Under the pieces are notes generated by a model that had not been told where the DNA came from, did no database searches, and was given only the letters and a program-made list of their open reading frames with translations. A stretch of 64,000 nt of DNA, taken from Forficula auricularia. Its lineage: Eukaryota; Arthropoda; Insecta; Dermaptera; Forficulidae. Of the stretch, positions 1-11,423 are shown piece after piece (position 1 is the first letter of the stretch; every line of letters starts with the position of its first letter). The DNA is taken from assembly GCA_024734495.1 (NCBI GenBank), contig JALMQS010000225.1:4967226-5031225 (forward strand), written 5' to 3'. The position numbers were made by a program, and so were the translations under genes.

Positions 1-99
1 TCTTACTAATAAAAATTTGGAACTCATATATATATTTCATTTATGTATGGGATGCAAATCTCTCTCTGATGCAATTTTTCATCAGTTCATAAAAAATTT

Positions 100-312
100 A
101 TTCAGGTTGAAAGTTTTTGCCGAGAGTAGCAGAATTTTTATATTGAAGGAGACAATAAAAGAGTGTGTCTTTTCTGCTGGAATTATGCAATTTTATTTAT
201 TTATAACGAGACTATAGTTTCGAGGATGCCTTCACAAGTCTCATGTCTCGTTATAAAATAAAATTTTATAATTCATAGAAGACAATGGTTCTTTTTATTG
301 GTCTCTTTGTAC
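100..312. mobile_element. Foldback element, hammerhead family A, decayed copy
   Basis: Arms at about 142-211 and 245-310 are imperfect inverted repeats. The left arm holds the family signature (GAAAGTTTTTGCCGAGAGTA, then an AGCAGA box) seen again at 5.8, 8.7, 24.6, 27.0 and 45.7 kb. Between the arms lies a decayed hammerhead-like core on the minus strand: GAAAC followed by UAUAGUC is kept, but the CUGAUGA box is lost. Family assignment rests on shared sequence within this window. Confidence 0.55.
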
Positions 313-466
313 TAATTTTCAGGAATTACATTCAAATCCTAATCAGAATTTCTATTCAATAGAATTTTTGGCACATTTTTTAATAACCTCAACTGACAAT
401 CATCAGCTAATAAACATATCAATTAAACACTAAAATCGCAATTTTAAGTTTAAATCTCAACAATGG

Positions 467-633
467 GTCGGGTTAGGCTAGGGGTAACGTGCCAGCCTGC
501 TAACCAAGTTCGAATCAGACTCGAGGGATCAGGCTAAAATATGATCCCTGGGTAGAGAAAAATTAAAAAAAAAATAATAAGTATAGTAAATTGGCTTATG
601 GGTAGAAAGGCCGAAAAGGCAAAAAAAAAATTG
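467..633 (+). repeat. tRNA-derived SINE (SINE-1) with 9-bp target duplication
   Basis: The element starts GTCGGGTTAGG, has a pol III A-box-like segment (about 472-489) and a B-box-like segment (GTTCGAATCAG, 508-518), and ends in a run of A. CAACAATGG occurs directly before it (458-466) and directly after the A run (634-642), which is a target-site duplication. A second copy in the opposite orientation lies at 44519-44690. SINEs are non-coding and copied by a LINE's enzyme. Confidence 0.8.
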
Positions 634-642
634 CAACAATGG

Positions 643-1768
643 ACATGTTTGAATTTAATTTTATCATATTTTAACTGAATTTTAAATAAATAAAAATTTC
701 AATTAAATTAAACATTGCTATTTGTTGGTGTCATTCTTAAAGCCATGATTTCTTATCAAAGGATGCTTGTCCGAGGTCATTTAAAAGGCGTATTTTCCGA
801 CCCTATTCTTTGTGAGTTCGATAGATCAGTGGGTTAAGTGAGCATTACTAGAGTAATTAAATATAGATTAATTTTTGATTTATTTATTAAAACTCATTCT
901 GGTTCGATTCCAAGCCATGCATAATATCTAAATTTTTATTTTATATATATATTTAAAATTATTATAAAAGATTGATTTGTTAATTATTATTTCAAATCTA
1001 TTACCAAAGTATTTCGATTTTTCAAATAAATTTTATAATAACATAAAATATATATTTTGACATATAAATGTGTACATTTACCATGCTATACCTATATTGC
1101 CTATGATTACATGATTGCCTGCGACGTCAGCAACCATGAGTACTCTTATTTATTTATGTGAGTTGTACAGGGTGACTGACACACGAGAGTCGGTTTCGAA
1201 ACAATATTATAAGGGAAAAATATTTCCAATAAAAATTATTTGTTGGAAGTAGTCCCTTGTTTATTTACGGACTGCTTTCATCCAATCCTGAGATATTTAA
1301 AAAGCTTTTTACCACTAAGCTTGTAATCAATAAAATAATTATCGGAAAATCACTCTGAAACAACCCATACAGATGAATAGTGCCAATCCTCTAGAATCAT
1401 TATTAATTCTCAAATCAATCACATTTGATAATGGGATATCCCGAAATAAAAGCCCTTTAGAATATTACAAACAGATTCAATTAATTTTCCATCTATATAC
1501 AAAGATTTTATAAACTATCAACAGAATCGGGCCGTTTCTCTTTGATTTGGTTCTAACATTTTGGATGTACTTTGTTATATTATACATAAATATCTTTGTT
1601 TTTGTTTTTATTATTATTTTTATTATTTTATATCTATATGTAGTAATGGAAAGTACAAATTAATTTAAATTGAATCGGTGATTTTGAAAAGGAGTCTTCT
1701 GTAATCCAATTATACTAGAGATGATCTTTCAATGTCTGAATCCTAAAAAATATTATTTTCAGTATTAG
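643..1768. other. AT-rich stretch, no gene; weak tRNA-like promoter pair
   Basis: No credible coding sequence. At 824-839 there is an A-box-like TCAGTGGGTTAAG, and at 900-912 a good B-box GGTTCGATTCC. Their spacing of about 70 bp is wider than in a tRNA, so this is at best a decayed SINE head. The rest is low-complexity A/T. Confidence 0.3.
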
Positions 1769-1857
1769 AAGAAATTTTCTCGGGGAGAGATGGACTGATA
1801 TAAATTTTAATTGTTAAGTGATGGGAAGGCAGTCCAAGAATAGTGAAAAAACTCAAC
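1769..1857 (+). repeat. Dispersed repeat R (copy 1)
   Basis: The segment runs from AGAAATTTTCTCGGGGAGAG to an AAGTGATGGGAAGGCAG box. A diverged copy is at about 2921-3010, and the AAGTGATGGAAAGGCAG box recurs at 9690-9707, where it is split by a hAT insertion. The function is unknown. Confidence 0.45.
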
Positions 1858-1887
1858 CATATTTATTTTTATTAAAAATTTTAATGA

Positions 1888-2260
1888 ATTTGGTGTCGGT
1901 TCTAGGTGAAACATTTCAATAATAGTGGATTAAATTAAGTACTAGGTACATTTCACATAAATAAAACAAACATAATCGAGAGAAAAACTCATAAAATATA
2001 TTTGTTTTATTTTTATGTGAAACCTGCCTAATAGTTTAATCCTGTAGTTTTTAACCTTTTTAAGATATGATCCAAATTTAAGAAATATATCAATGTCATG
2101 ACCCTCCAAAAAAGCCAAAAAATTTTCAATAACTTTTTTTAGAATATTTGATTAACGATTCTGCTCGACCCAAAAAATAAGCCAAGTTTGTGTTGCGACC
2201 CATAGGTTAAAATCCACTGGTTTAATCCACTCTTTTCAAAGAGTTAAATTAAAAAAAAAC
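1888..2260. mobile_element. Foldback element, hammerhead family B, core lost, interrupted by hAT
   Basis: A family B tail (GAATTTGGTGTCGGTTCTAG, then GGTGAAACATTT) leads into an inverted repeat, with arms about 1928-1974 and 1997-2041 continuing at 2220-2232. The hammerhead centre is gone and only a short loop remains. A 178-bp hAT element split the right arm. The tail matches those at 12.05, 20.15, 41.16, 51.78 and 52.73 kb. Confidence 0.6.
2042..2219. mobile_element. hAT-like MITE with exact 8-bp target duplication
   Basis: GTTTAATC is present on both sides (2034-2041 and 2220-2227). The termini are imperfect inverted repeats, CTGTAGTTTTTAACC and GGTTAAAATCCACTG. An 8-bp duplication with C[A/T]G-type ends is the hAT signature. 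At 178 bp there is no room for a transposase, so it is non-autonomous. Confidence 0.85.
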
Positions 2261-3057
2261 TTCTTTCCATGAGAACACGGGGATTAAAAATTGTTCAAAT
2301 CGGAAAGATTGCAAATAGCCCAATGAGTTTGAAAAAAGTTTACTTTACCTGCAATTTCATTATGTCTTTTATTTCGATACTACTTTTGTTTTCCCAAAGT
2401 TTTTTCTTCTAGAGCCATAACCAGCTTTAAAGGTATACTTTCGTTTGTTCGTGTGTGTAGTGAAGGTTAGATTGGGCGCCTCGAATTGGTCTGAATGGCT
2501 GCTGCCTTTGAAACTAGTGATTGAGCATTTCGTCTACTGATGGCTTAATCAATGAGATCCTATAGAAAAAAAAACTTGGCTACCTCTCTCTAAACAACAC
2601 TCAACCGGTGGGATAAAAACAGAGAGAGATCATTTTAAAACAGTGAAAATACTAGACAGCAAATTATCGAAAGGATCGCACCAAAAAAATAAAAAAAAAG
2701 AAGCCTAGTAGAAAGAGTAGATTTCATTTTTTTTTTAATCTTTAGGTACCTATGGTGTGGTGAGCAGTGAATCCCTCACTTAACAAATAGCCAGGGGCGA
2801 TGCTCCTCCACGGTGTATCATTATTCTTAACAAGATGAAACCTCTCAATATAAGTGTTTCCTCTCATTCTATTTTAGTTTATTATTATTTCTTCTTTTAA
2901 ATTATTTTCGTTAATATATTTGAAGAAATTTTCTATTTGGAGAGAGACAGACTGGTAGAATGTTTAATTGAAAAGTAATGGAAGGCAGACAAAGGATAGT
3001 TAAGAGAAAATTACACTGATCGACAAAAATTAAACAAAAATTTGTCCCCGTAATAGT
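2228..3057. other. No gene seen; includes repeat R copy 2
   Basis: AT-rich sequence without a usable frame. About 2921-3010 is a diverged copy of repeat R. The segment 2745-2835 is less AT-rich (GGTACCTATGGTGTGGTGAG) and not repeated in the window; its role is unknown. Confidence 0.4.
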
Positions 3058-4230
3058 CTAAGATCCTGACTTAGGTCGACCTTCACCTATCGAATTTTCT
3101 AATGAAATTAATATTTTGATAATATAATGTATTAATAAACAAAGCTTGATAGGGTCGACATACAATTTCTCTACATAGATATTTTAAATAAAAAATTAAA
3201 GTTGTTAATTTTATTACATAAATGTAGTTATCGAGTTTCCTGATAATATATTACCAATTGAGAGTAAAATATGTATATAAAATGCCAAAGTTGGGTCGCC
3301 ATCTTTTTTCCATCTTAAGTCCAGGTAAGCAGGGTATCAAAAGGTAACGTCGAATTAGTATTTTTTGTAGTATAGAGTTTCCTTTATTGTTATATATGAA
3401 AATGTAGAAAGTTAAAAAAAAAATCGGTTGTCTGTAAAGTCGGTTTACTGACGATAGTTGAACGTGACATCGTCAAAAGAAAATACCATTCCATCAGTAT
3501 TTTCTTATGACGTTGTCACGTTCAACTATCGTCAGTAAACCGACTTTACAGACAACCGATATTTTTCATAAAATTCTTCGTTCAGAAAATCATTTTAAAT
3601 TTACAAAATACTTGAATAAAATTTATTGTTTAAATTTCTACTCGACTGTTAAAATTTAATTTTTGATTTTATTATTTTATAATAATAAATTTTGTATTGA
3701 CATTATTTCTTTCAGCAAGTAAACTGAATACAAGTTGTTGTTCAATTAGTTACTTAATTATTTTTGCAAATTTAATTGTAATTTGTTGTAAAAAAGTAAT
3801 AATTTTGAATAATTTATTATAAGAATAAACTGTGATTAAATTATTGTTCATAAATCTTAAATTTAAAATTTAAAATTTGGAAACATCATTAAAATTTTTG
3901 TAACTGTAGCTTTTAAAAAGCCCGACTCAATCTTTGTCGCTCGTTCCGCGCTCTCGCTTGCACTTCAAGCCTTAAATGGAACGCATCAGAGCGAGGTAAC
4001 GCCGCATGAGTCATGTTTATTCGAGCGTGCAGCCGGCTTCATCGAATTATAAGACGTCACGTCAAAAAAAAAATAATAAATAAATCTAATAAATTAGATA
4101 AAATAGCTATGCAGGGAAATTGGATGTCGGCCCTATCAAGTTTTGTTTATTAATACATTATATTATCAAAACATAAATTTCATTAGGAAACACGATAGGT
4201 GAAGGTAGATCTATTGACATGTAAGAACGT
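3058..4230. mobile_element. Terminal-inverted-repeat element S
   Basis: The left end reads GATCCTGACTTAGGTCGACC then TTCACCTATCGA. The right end carries the inverse, CGATAGGTGAAGG, at about 4193. A second, partly replaced copy is at 52570-52994 and ends CCTAAGTCGGGATCTTA. Both share the segment with GTTGTTAATTTTATTA and TGTAGTTATCGAGTTTC. This copy contains a nested hairpin (3423-3560) and a GC-richer insert at about 3918-4060. No transposase frame is visible. Confidence 0.6.
3423..3560. mobile_element. Compact near-perfect hairpin MITE
   Basis: Arms of 64 bp (3423-3486 and 3497-3560) are complementary except for two positions, around a 10-nt loop. The arm begins ATCGGTTGTCTGTAAAGTCG. It sits inside element S and interrupts its homology with the 52.6-kb copy. 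The very low arm divergence suggests a recent insertion or gene-conversion-maintained arms. Confidence 0.75.
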
Positions 4231-4319
4231 TAAAAGATCTAAAAGACAAGTCCTGACAAGTTTTAGTCCAGGTCAATTAATTGTGATTGTTCTAGAAAAC
4301 CCCAATTTTTTGTCTCCTT

Positions 4320-4644
4320 TTACTAGAATGGTATAACTATAGATGTATCGTAGCATATAAATTATTGAAATAAAAAATATTTTAGAAAATGAAAATATAT
4401 GAAGAAGAATCATATTTCAATCAAGTTCATTATTTTGTTTATTTTATATACGGTAGTTGAGCTTACAAATTTGCTTTTAGTTTATTTTTGAAAAAAGCTT
4501 CACGTTTTGTACAAATGTACATTAATATTTCGGAAAAGGGAATAATTATATCTCTACATATAAATCTCAATGTTTTAAGGAAGTTTATGATTTTATGTTG
4601 AGCCACACTCATTGCAGTGCTGGGCCACGGGTTGGACAGCTCTG
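4320..4644. mobile_element. hAT relic (right end), TGTCCAACC family
   Basis: It ends GGGCCACGGGTTGGACAGCTCTG, the reverse of the family start CAGGGCTGTCCAACC seen at 39772 and 46875. The interior (ATGTACATTAATATTTCGG, TAGTTGAGCTTACAAATTTG) matches the element at 39.8-41.0 kb in reverse orientation. No clear left terminus. Confidence 0.6.
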
Positions 4645-5178
4645 ACTTATGTATATATTACTCATTAAATTATTTCGTTACTTGCAAAATTTATTAATTC
4701 TACTAAAAAGTTAGTTGATCTCTAATCGGATTGCCAAAATTGAAACCTTGTGGGGGCTAATTAGCTGGCCTCCACTCCTTTGGCCTTATTTCTGCCAAAT
4801 CTTTGTAACTTCTAAAATTTAACAACTTATTGTGTTGAAATTTCATAGGCAGGTGTTTTTAATATTCATATTTTCTAAAATATAGTTGTTTTTTATTTTG
4901 AATCATGGAGATGTTTATCTTTAGAATCTTACATTGTACATGTATATATTTAATTAATATGTTTTATTACAATTAAATACATAAAATGTGCATTAGATAA
5001 TTTATTAAAAGATTCTTTTTCAAAATATTTCCAGGAATATTTGCCGGCTGATAATCTTATCAAACAACGGGATTCTTTCAATTTTCATTCCTCGCTTCAT
5101 TTGGTGTTGAGAAAGGCTTGAGGCAAGAGGGTCAGCGACATGCAGCCGATCTAAGGTAAACAACCCTTAATATCTTTT
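4645..5178. other. No gene; small non-repetitive islands
   Basis: No frame or repeat recognised. 4742-4800 (around GGGGGCTAATTAGCTGGCC) and 5095-5150 are more complex than their surroundings and may be unique host sequence. CTAATTAG is a homeodomain-type core, which alone proves nothing. Confidence 0.3.
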
Positions 5179-5537
5179 GTCCGCCTCCGTGGTGCAATGG
5201 TCAGAGTAACTGACTGGCAACCCGGAGGTCTCGGGTTCGATTCCCGGCTATACCCAGACATTTTTTCTGTAAGTATAGGGTCTGGTAATAAAAATTAAGT
5301 GGGAGATAAATTTAACCGAATTTATCGCGCGGAGAATTTACCACTGCTCGAAGCCCCTAAAACCTTAGTAAATTGGATATTGAAATGTATCTAAGTTTCT
5401 GAGATTGGCTCGTGATCCCGGCTTCTTTTCCTTCTACTCTGTTATTTTCACGATTGAGGGGCCAGCCCATACAGGCCTTTAGGGGATCCCCCTTCTGGTG
5501 TATCTCCTTCTCTCATCAATATCATTAAAAAAAAAAA
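5179..5537 (+). repeat. tRNA-derived SINE (SINE-2), copy 1
   Basis: The 5' head has a canonical pol III A box (GTGGTGCAATGGTCAGAG, about 5189-5206) and B box (GGGTTCGATTCCC, 5233-5245). A body of about 290 bp follows, ending TATCAATATCATT plus poly(A). The copy at 11424-11779 is nearly identical over the whole length. The 3' tail resembles that of the LINE fragment at 54.1-54.35 kb, suggesting the enzyme source. Confidence 0.85.
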
Positions 5538-5814
5538 TCTACCCCTAAAATATTCTATTGAATATCACTCACTACACTCTGCGAATGTAGATAGCCAAGT
5601 GGCTAGAGTATTTACTTCATTCAAAAATTTTAAATTTATTTCTTCTTGCTCATGTTTAAACATATCGGAAACATGGAGAAAAATTAATTTCTATTGCCTC
5701 TCTGAAAAATAGAATTGTTAGCTATGAACTGAACTACAATTTAACAAACAGATTGTATTAATAGACTGATGCACGTCTTGACGTTTGACTTTCCAGCTCT
5801 AACCGTTCATTTAA

Positions 5815-6425
5815 TTGAAAAGTTTCTGTTTTGCCGACAGTAGCAGAGTTGTTGATTCATAAAGAGAAACAAATAGGTTGTCCTCTGCTTGATGCAAATA
5901 AACATACACACATATATATCGAAATTATATATCTGTATATATATAATTTATTTGTTTGAGACTATACTTTCGAAGACTTGGCCTTCATCATCAGTCTTTT
6001 TTAATTATAAATATTATTTTTCATGAGATCAATATCGTATTGATCCATACGATATTGACCCCAAATAAATTTTATATATACAGATATATAATTTCAATAT
6101 ATGTGCCCATAATTATGAAAGTGGACAAAGTGAAAAAATTAAAAAAAAAATAGTTTTTTTCATATTTTATGTTCCATCCATTTAAAAAGTACAATAATAA
6201 GATGTCGGTTTTGAAAATTCGCATAAAATTGAACGATGTGAAGAATTTAAGTGGATTTCTAGTTGTCTCATTATACAGGATTCGAATCTTGTTTATTTTA
6301 TAAAACTTTAAATATCTCGAAACTAACAATCAATGACTTAGATCACTTTCATAATTATGGGCACATATATGTGTGTATGTTTATTTGCATCAAGCAGAGG
6401 ACAACCTCTTTGTTTCTCTTTATGT
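5815..6425. mobile_element. Foldback element, hammerhead family A
   Basis: Outer arms (about 5863-5919 and 6362-6418) are inverted repeats around GTCCTCTGCTTGATGC. Inner nested pairs are 5910-5953/6061-6103 and 6102-6123/6344-6365. The left side carries the family box GCCGACAGTAGCAGAG. A hammerhead-like motif lies at 5958-5998 on the minus strand; there is no intact partner in the right arm. The short frames inside are by-products of the repeats. Confidence 0.75.
5958..5998 (-). ncRNA. Hammerhead-ribozyme-like motif, family A
   Basis: Read on the minus strand: CUGAUGA (5988-5994), one unpaired U, a helix II of GAAG/CUUC with a G-U pair, then GAAA. The next base is G instead of C, so the second helix III pair with the G of UAUAGUC is lost. 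Probably a damaged copy. Homology to the 20634 copy is clear; activity is unknown. Confidence 0.55.
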
Positions 6426-6861
6426 ACTAACCCTTCATTGACAATAAATTTTCATTTTATTAAATTATAGATAGATAATATAGAAAGCGCACCTTAAAAC
6501 TTTTCATTTTCTCATCCAATTTAAAATTTAATTCATAAAATTTCATTTGCTTCAAAATTTACTTATATTAGTTATTAATTATAGGTTATCTTAAAAAGAT
6601 TAAGGGCTGATTTAATACAACTCAATTTATAAGGGTATTTGCTTGAAACCAATACAATAATAATTTGAGATCTATTTTACAAAATAATAACAAAACGTTA
6701 TCTATTTAAAAGTCGGGAAAAGTTTGGAATTATCCTCGAGTTTTTTTTTTTTTTTTTTTTTGAGTAAACGATACACTTCAATCTATTAGTAAAATATTTT
6801 AAATTACAATTTTATTAGAAGTACGACGACTTATCAAATATAAACCATTTCTTTTTTTTAA

Positions 6862-7460
6862 GGGGGTCCGGAACTGTTTATCATTTTGATAATAACATTT
6901 TCAAACTTTTACCACCGAATCATTGATGAATTAAATATTTATTCCCGAAATTTGAAGTTGATCGTCTGTCCCATAAATTAATGAAAATTGTACTTTTAAC
7001 ATGGAAGTAGGTAAATGGACCGAGCTTTTAAAAGGGCTATAACTTCTATACAAATTATAGCATTTTCAAAAAATTTACACAGATCAATACTTCAACTTTT
7101 ATGAATCGAATGATACATTTTTCAATAAATTTGACAGTTTAGTTAATTAGTTATTCATAAACGTAAAAATAAAAAGTCATTTGCAGCCAACAGAATATAT
7201 CAAAAGCACTAGTGTACAATTCCAACTCTATTTCTTGAAATCGTTTTTGTGTTAAATAAATATTTTTATAATGGGAAAAAATTTATTTCATTATTCTTTT
7301 TATTAATATTATCAAAACAAAGATTTTTATTCGAAATTAACCTCATTATTAACAATTTTTTTTTTTATTAAAAAAATTAGTAGGCAGAAGTTGTCACTCT
7401 GCAGAAATACAAAAGATTTTTTCGAAGATCAACCAGATAGATAAGGTGTCTCGAACTCAC
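6862..7460. mobile_element. TTAA-flanked MITE (piggyBac-type target), copy 1
   Basis: TTAA flanks both ends (6858-6861 and 7461-7464). Imperfect inverted ends are GGGGGTCCGGAACTGTTTATC and GATAAGGTGTCTCGAACTC. The interior matches copies at 29494-30142 and 43890-44194, including CCGAGCTTTTAAAAGGGCTA and TTGTCACTCTGCAGAAATAC. TTAA duplication is the piggyBac hallmark, but the ends do not start CCC, so superfamily assignment is tentative. No coding capacity. Confidence 0.7.
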
Positions 7461-7464
7461 TTAA

Positions 7465-8695
7465 TTTATCGAATCAATAAAAGATATAAAATTAATACAT
7501 AATTATTTTAAAAACAAAAGTGAAGTTCGTTTTGGACTCAATTTACACCACTATTCTTTCTTCGAGGATGGGATCAAAAAATCGTCAATTTGATGGGAAA
7601 TTTATATCTAAATTAAATAATAAATGATGTATTAATATTGAAATTTTTTTATTAATTCAATAAAATTTAAAAAAAAATATATGGATTTTATTTGATCTAT
7701 CTTGGTATTTAATAAATCGTATAGCGACCTTATCGTTCTATATTTATCGATATTTAAACATATATTGGCTAAAATAATTAACTCTAAAATTTTATTACTT
7801 GTTTCATAAATTCATTTGAATTATTATTTATACTTAATACATTAAATGATTTAAAATGTCATTTCTCATTAAATGCAGAAATTCATGTTGTTTGCAAATA
7901 ATGAAAAAAACCGAAAAAAACAAACAAATAAACAAACAACAAATGCAAACAAATAAATAAATACTAACAGGTAGGCAAAATTTAAGCTATTTAAATGTAA
8001 ATTATTATAGGATTGTATTGTGTATAAGCGCGTATGTTATGAAATTAATATATTACGAAAGCTTATTGACATTTATTTTGAATTTCGAAATAAAAATTCT
8101 TGTCATAGATTAATTTGACATATCGGTAATAAATAACTTAGTTTAACTACTAAATATTAATTATCACGAAATTATATCAGGCTGGCTTACATAAAGCCAT
8201 TGATTCGATATATAATAGGTGATTAAAGTCAGAACAAAGCTCATGCATTCATGTCACAGGGAATATGGCCCGTGATTTAATGGGGACAAGAGCGCAGGTC
8301 GCAACCGGAGCGTAAACATGTTGGCGGAGACCGAGATAAGGCGCACCCCCCAAAAGACGACCCCCCCCCCAGGCCCATATCATGCAACCCTTCCAGTCTT
8401 ACTTTTCATAGACCAATCACTCCATGAGACACTTAATTACTATTATGGAATGATAAGTTGCAAATGGGGCGATGGAATGGCCTCCCCATGGTCCCCTTCA
8501 TCTTCAGGCAGACGTTCCTCCTTCTCCCCTGCTGATAAGACAAGAAACTATTCTTCAGCTATATTTACTTTGTTCTCCCCTTTCTATTTTCATGAAACAA
8601 ATGTTAACTTGTTAAAAGGGTGGAATTGAAGCCGGTTGAGAGACTTAATATAAATCATAATTGCAGGAAAAAGTGTAACTTTTTCAACACTCGAT
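7465..8695. other. A/T-rich stretch, no assigned gene; GC-richer island 8280-8640
   Basis: 7465-8270 is low-complexity A/T, with CAAACAAATAAACAAAC runs near 7920. 8280-8640 is non-repetitive and has an open frame at 8318-8629 (103 codons, plus). Its protein is unlike any family I know, contains a C10 run and has no splice context I would trust. It may be a conserved non-coding island. Confidence 0.3.
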
Positions 8696-8828
8696 ATGCT
8701 GTATGGTTTTAAATTAAATTGAAAGTTTCTTTTTGCCTTGAGTAGCAAAATGTTTATAAATTGAAGGAGACCATAAAAAAGAGTGTCTTCTGCTGGAATT
8801 ATAATTTTTAAATTTATTTATAACGATG

Positions 8829-8870
8829 GTAGACTATAGTTTCGACAGCTTTGCTCTCTTCATCAGTCTA
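8829..8870 (-). ncRNA. Hammerhead-ribozyme-like motif, family A, intact core
   Basis: Minus strand: CUGAUGA (8860-8866), one extra A, helix II region, GAAAC (8839-8843), tetraloop UAUA, GUC. GAAAC-UAUA-GUC gives the two-base-pair helix III of minimal type I hammerheads. Farther out, UUAUAA on both sides could extend helix I beyond an internal loop. Activity is inferred from motif only. Confidence 0.7.
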
Positions 8871-8960
8871 TTATAATTGATTAACAGGAATTAATTTATG
8901 TAAGAAATGTAATTTTACTTAGATTTTTTAGATACATGAATTCCTGTGAATCAATTGTAA

Positions 8961-9003
8961 TAGACTTATGAAGAGGGAAAAGCTCTCGAAGCTATAGTCT
9001 ACC
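8961..9003 (+). ncRNA. Hammerhead-like motif, family A, mutated partner
   Basis: Inverted partner of 8829-8870. The first box reads CUUAUGA instead of CUGAUGA, and GAAAC has become GAAGC. Both changes hit catalytic-core positions, so this copy is predicted inactive while its partner is intact. Confidence 0.6.
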
Positions 9004-9150
9004 ATCGTTATAAATAAATTAAACAATTATAATTCCAGCAGAAGACACACTCCTTTATTGTCTCATTCAATGCTGTATGCTGTTTTAATCAATTAATCAT
9101 TTTTAATCATAAATATATAACTAAAGATCTGAGCATCTTTTTTTTAAAAA

Positions 9151-9383
9151 TAGTTGGAATGTTTTTCAAAAAATCCGCTCGGTTAAAAACGAAAGTATAT
9201 TAAGAGAGAATTTAATTTTAGGACAATCTAGGATTTTAGTAGAAATATTTTTATATTGCGATATCAGAGGGGATGAAAAAAATATTTCTACCAAAATCCC
9301 AGATTGTCCTAATAATTAAATTCTCTCTTAATATATTTGTGTTTTTAACCCGAGTTAATTTTTTGAAAATCATTCCAGTTTTA
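9151..9383. repeat. Foldback repeat with a third displaced arm
   Basis: Arms about 9151-9252 and 9280-9383 are inverted repeats (GAGAGAATTTAATT, GGACAATCTAGGATTTTAGT). A third arm copy is at about 9617-9676, beyond a tRNA-like insert. No coding potential. Confidence 0.6.
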
Positions 9384-9533
9384 GTTTTATTTTTAAATAA
9401 AAGTTCCTCTATGACAATCTTTTTTCATTTTTTTTTATTTTAAGCTAAATTTTTTATTTTCCGTTATAGAAGAATGGAGTAAAAGTTTTCTTCGCTTATA
9501 TAATATATTGCGGTTCAGAGAGAGATTTTTGTC

Positions 9534-9596
9534 TCGAGGGTTGAGCTAACTGCCCGGAAAGCATGTTAGTTTCCAGGTTCAACTCCTGAGGGAATG
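9534..9596 (+). repeat. tRNA-like SINE head fragment
   Basis: An A-box-like GGTTGAGCTAACTGCC (9539-9554) and B-box-like GGTTCAACTCC (9576-9586) are at tRNA-like spacing, with a CAGG/CCTG T-stem. The acceptor stem is not convincing, so this is a SINE remnant rather than a tRNA gene. Confidence 0.4.
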
Positions 9597-9715
9597 AATT
9601 CCCTCTGATTTCGAAATATAAAAATATTTCTACTAAAATGCTAGATTGTCCTAAAGATTAAATTCTCTCTTAATAAATATCTAATTTATAAGTGATGGAA
9701 AGGCAGCCCAAGGAT

Positions 9716-9999
9716 CAGGCGCGGATCCAGACCTCTGTTTTGGGGGGGGGGGGGGCGGTCGCCGGTATATAAGATCTACTTTTGATCTCGGAAGTGTGTC
9801 GCGATCGAATTGTCCAAGCGGGGGGGGGGGGGGGGGGGTCAGAGACGCCGCCCCCCCCCCACATAGAACTTTGTTTTCTTCAATTTTAAAATTTAATGTT
9901 ATAAAAAAAAATAATTAAATAAACAAAAAATGTTGATCTCCAATGCTTTGGGGGGGGGGGGGAGGCGGTCGCCCCCATCGCCCCCTGGATCCGCGCATG
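9716..9999. mobile_element. hAT-like MITE with G-rich interior, exact 8-bp target duplication
   Basis: CCAAGGAT flanks both ends (9708-9715 and 10000-10007). Termini are CAGGCGCGGATCCAG and CTGGATCCGCGCATG. The interior holds several G or C homopolymers, including one of 19 G (9820-9838). It is inserted in a copy of repeat R. A diverged relative is at 60586-60900. Confidence 0.85.
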
Positions 10000-10007
10000 C
10001 CAAGGAT

Positions 10008-11423
10008 AGTGAACAAAATTCATCAAATATCAGTTCTCCGCATTGAAAATACAAATATTTTTGCACAATAACGAACTTTCTACGACTTTTCATTCTCAAG
10101 TTTTCGTATCTGAATCCAATCCAGATACACAGACAGAAAAAAAATAATTAAACATGATTTTTCTCCACATTTCAGACATTTTTAAAAATAATAAGAAAAA
10201 TAATTTGAAAATTTTTTAATGGATTCAATACTAGGCTCGAACAGCAGGCAGCCTTAGCCTGCCGGACGTATCTGTAATCGTAATATTATTATAGGCGTTT
10301 TTTATTGAATGACCTAGTCGATTTTGGCTTGAACAAAAGCTCTCGTTTGGTTTAAATTATTATTGGTAATATTTTAGAAAATGTTATTGAAAATATAGCG
10401 AAAAAACAAAACAAGACAAACATACCTACATTTAGTATACGTGCAGTAATCAATTCTAGTGGCTAGGTCTTTTTAAAAAATGTTTATTGCATAAATGTTG
10501 TTTCTTTTAATTTATTTATTTATAACGCGTTCTAAAAAAAATATATATAATAATTTTAATTAAGAATTAAATCGTTTCATAAGTTGGAAATTAATTTAAT
10601 ATGACCACACTGAATGAAAAACCTAGCACCCTTGATTGTTATTATTTTTGTTTTTTCATTCCCTCATCCATTTCCTTTTTCGTTTTATTTGATGAGCTTA
10701 ATTACATTTTAATTTATCATGTCAAGCGTAAATTGATTAATTAAATCTCGCATTTATAGTGGAAATAGAAAATATTTTTTTTTTTACTTTACTAAACATA
10801 TAGAATGGTAAAGTATTGTAATCATGCAGAAAACATTTGTGGGTTTTGCTTTTTTTCGAAATTCTTTAAAAACTTAAAAACTTTTTAGATAAAAAACATT
10901 AATTAAAAACACATAGAATACAAATATACTCTTTTATGGTAATTAACGAAAAAGTAATCACTGAAAGTTCCTGTCATCTGATTGGCCATCCCAGTCCCTC
11001 CATTTACCATCTACCGTTTGTTAGTGGTAAAAAGCATTTACTTTCCTACATACAACCGGCCCTAAGTCAGTGATGGCGAACCTTTTGAGCACGGTGTATC
11101 AAAATTTATCGTGTAATGTATCGTGTTATATCTAGAAATATCGGCTTTATCCTACCCTTAGTTCTAATCTCTTCCATACCATCTGCGAAATTTGCTGAGA
11201 GCGTACCGAGCCCTGAAAATGTTTTCACCTTTTCCTTCACTTTACATTAGAAATTTTTCATCAAAATTTTTTCAGTCCTTTAAGAGAAATTTTTAAAAAC
11301 TTAATAAGTAAACTAATGAAGTACTAAATATATACCTGCTTTTGTCTTTTTCTCAAGCATTCATGCATATATATGGTATAACATAAACTTTTCAATTTAT
11401 ATTTAGTATACTTTTATAACTTA
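10008..11423. other. No gene; fragments of a SINE and a hAT end
   Basis: Mostly unique A/T-rich DNA. 10220-10290 (minus) has a B-box-like CTGTTCGAGCC and may be a SINE relic. 11068-11110 starts CAGTGATGGCGAACC, a common hAT-type terminus, without a matching right end. No supported coding region. Confidence 0.35.

Larger units (their letters stand above)
8706..9069. mobile_element. Foldback element, hammerhead family A, 10-bp target duplication
   Basis: ATGCTGTATG occurs at 8696-8705 and 9070-9079, flanking the element. Arms at about 8761-8892 and 8938-9071 are inverted repeats around a loop of about 45 bp. Each arm contains a hammerhead-like motif facing outward: minus at 8829-8870, plus at 8961-9003. 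The left side starts with the family box (GAAAGTTTCTTTTTGCC, AGTAGCA). This is the best-bounded family A copy. Confidence 0.85.

Noticed and set aside
8318..8629. 103-codon open frame as a protein gene
   Set aside because: Contains a C10 run and a Pro/Ser-rich mix, no recognisable domain, no splice or polyadenylation context. Kept only as part of a complex island.
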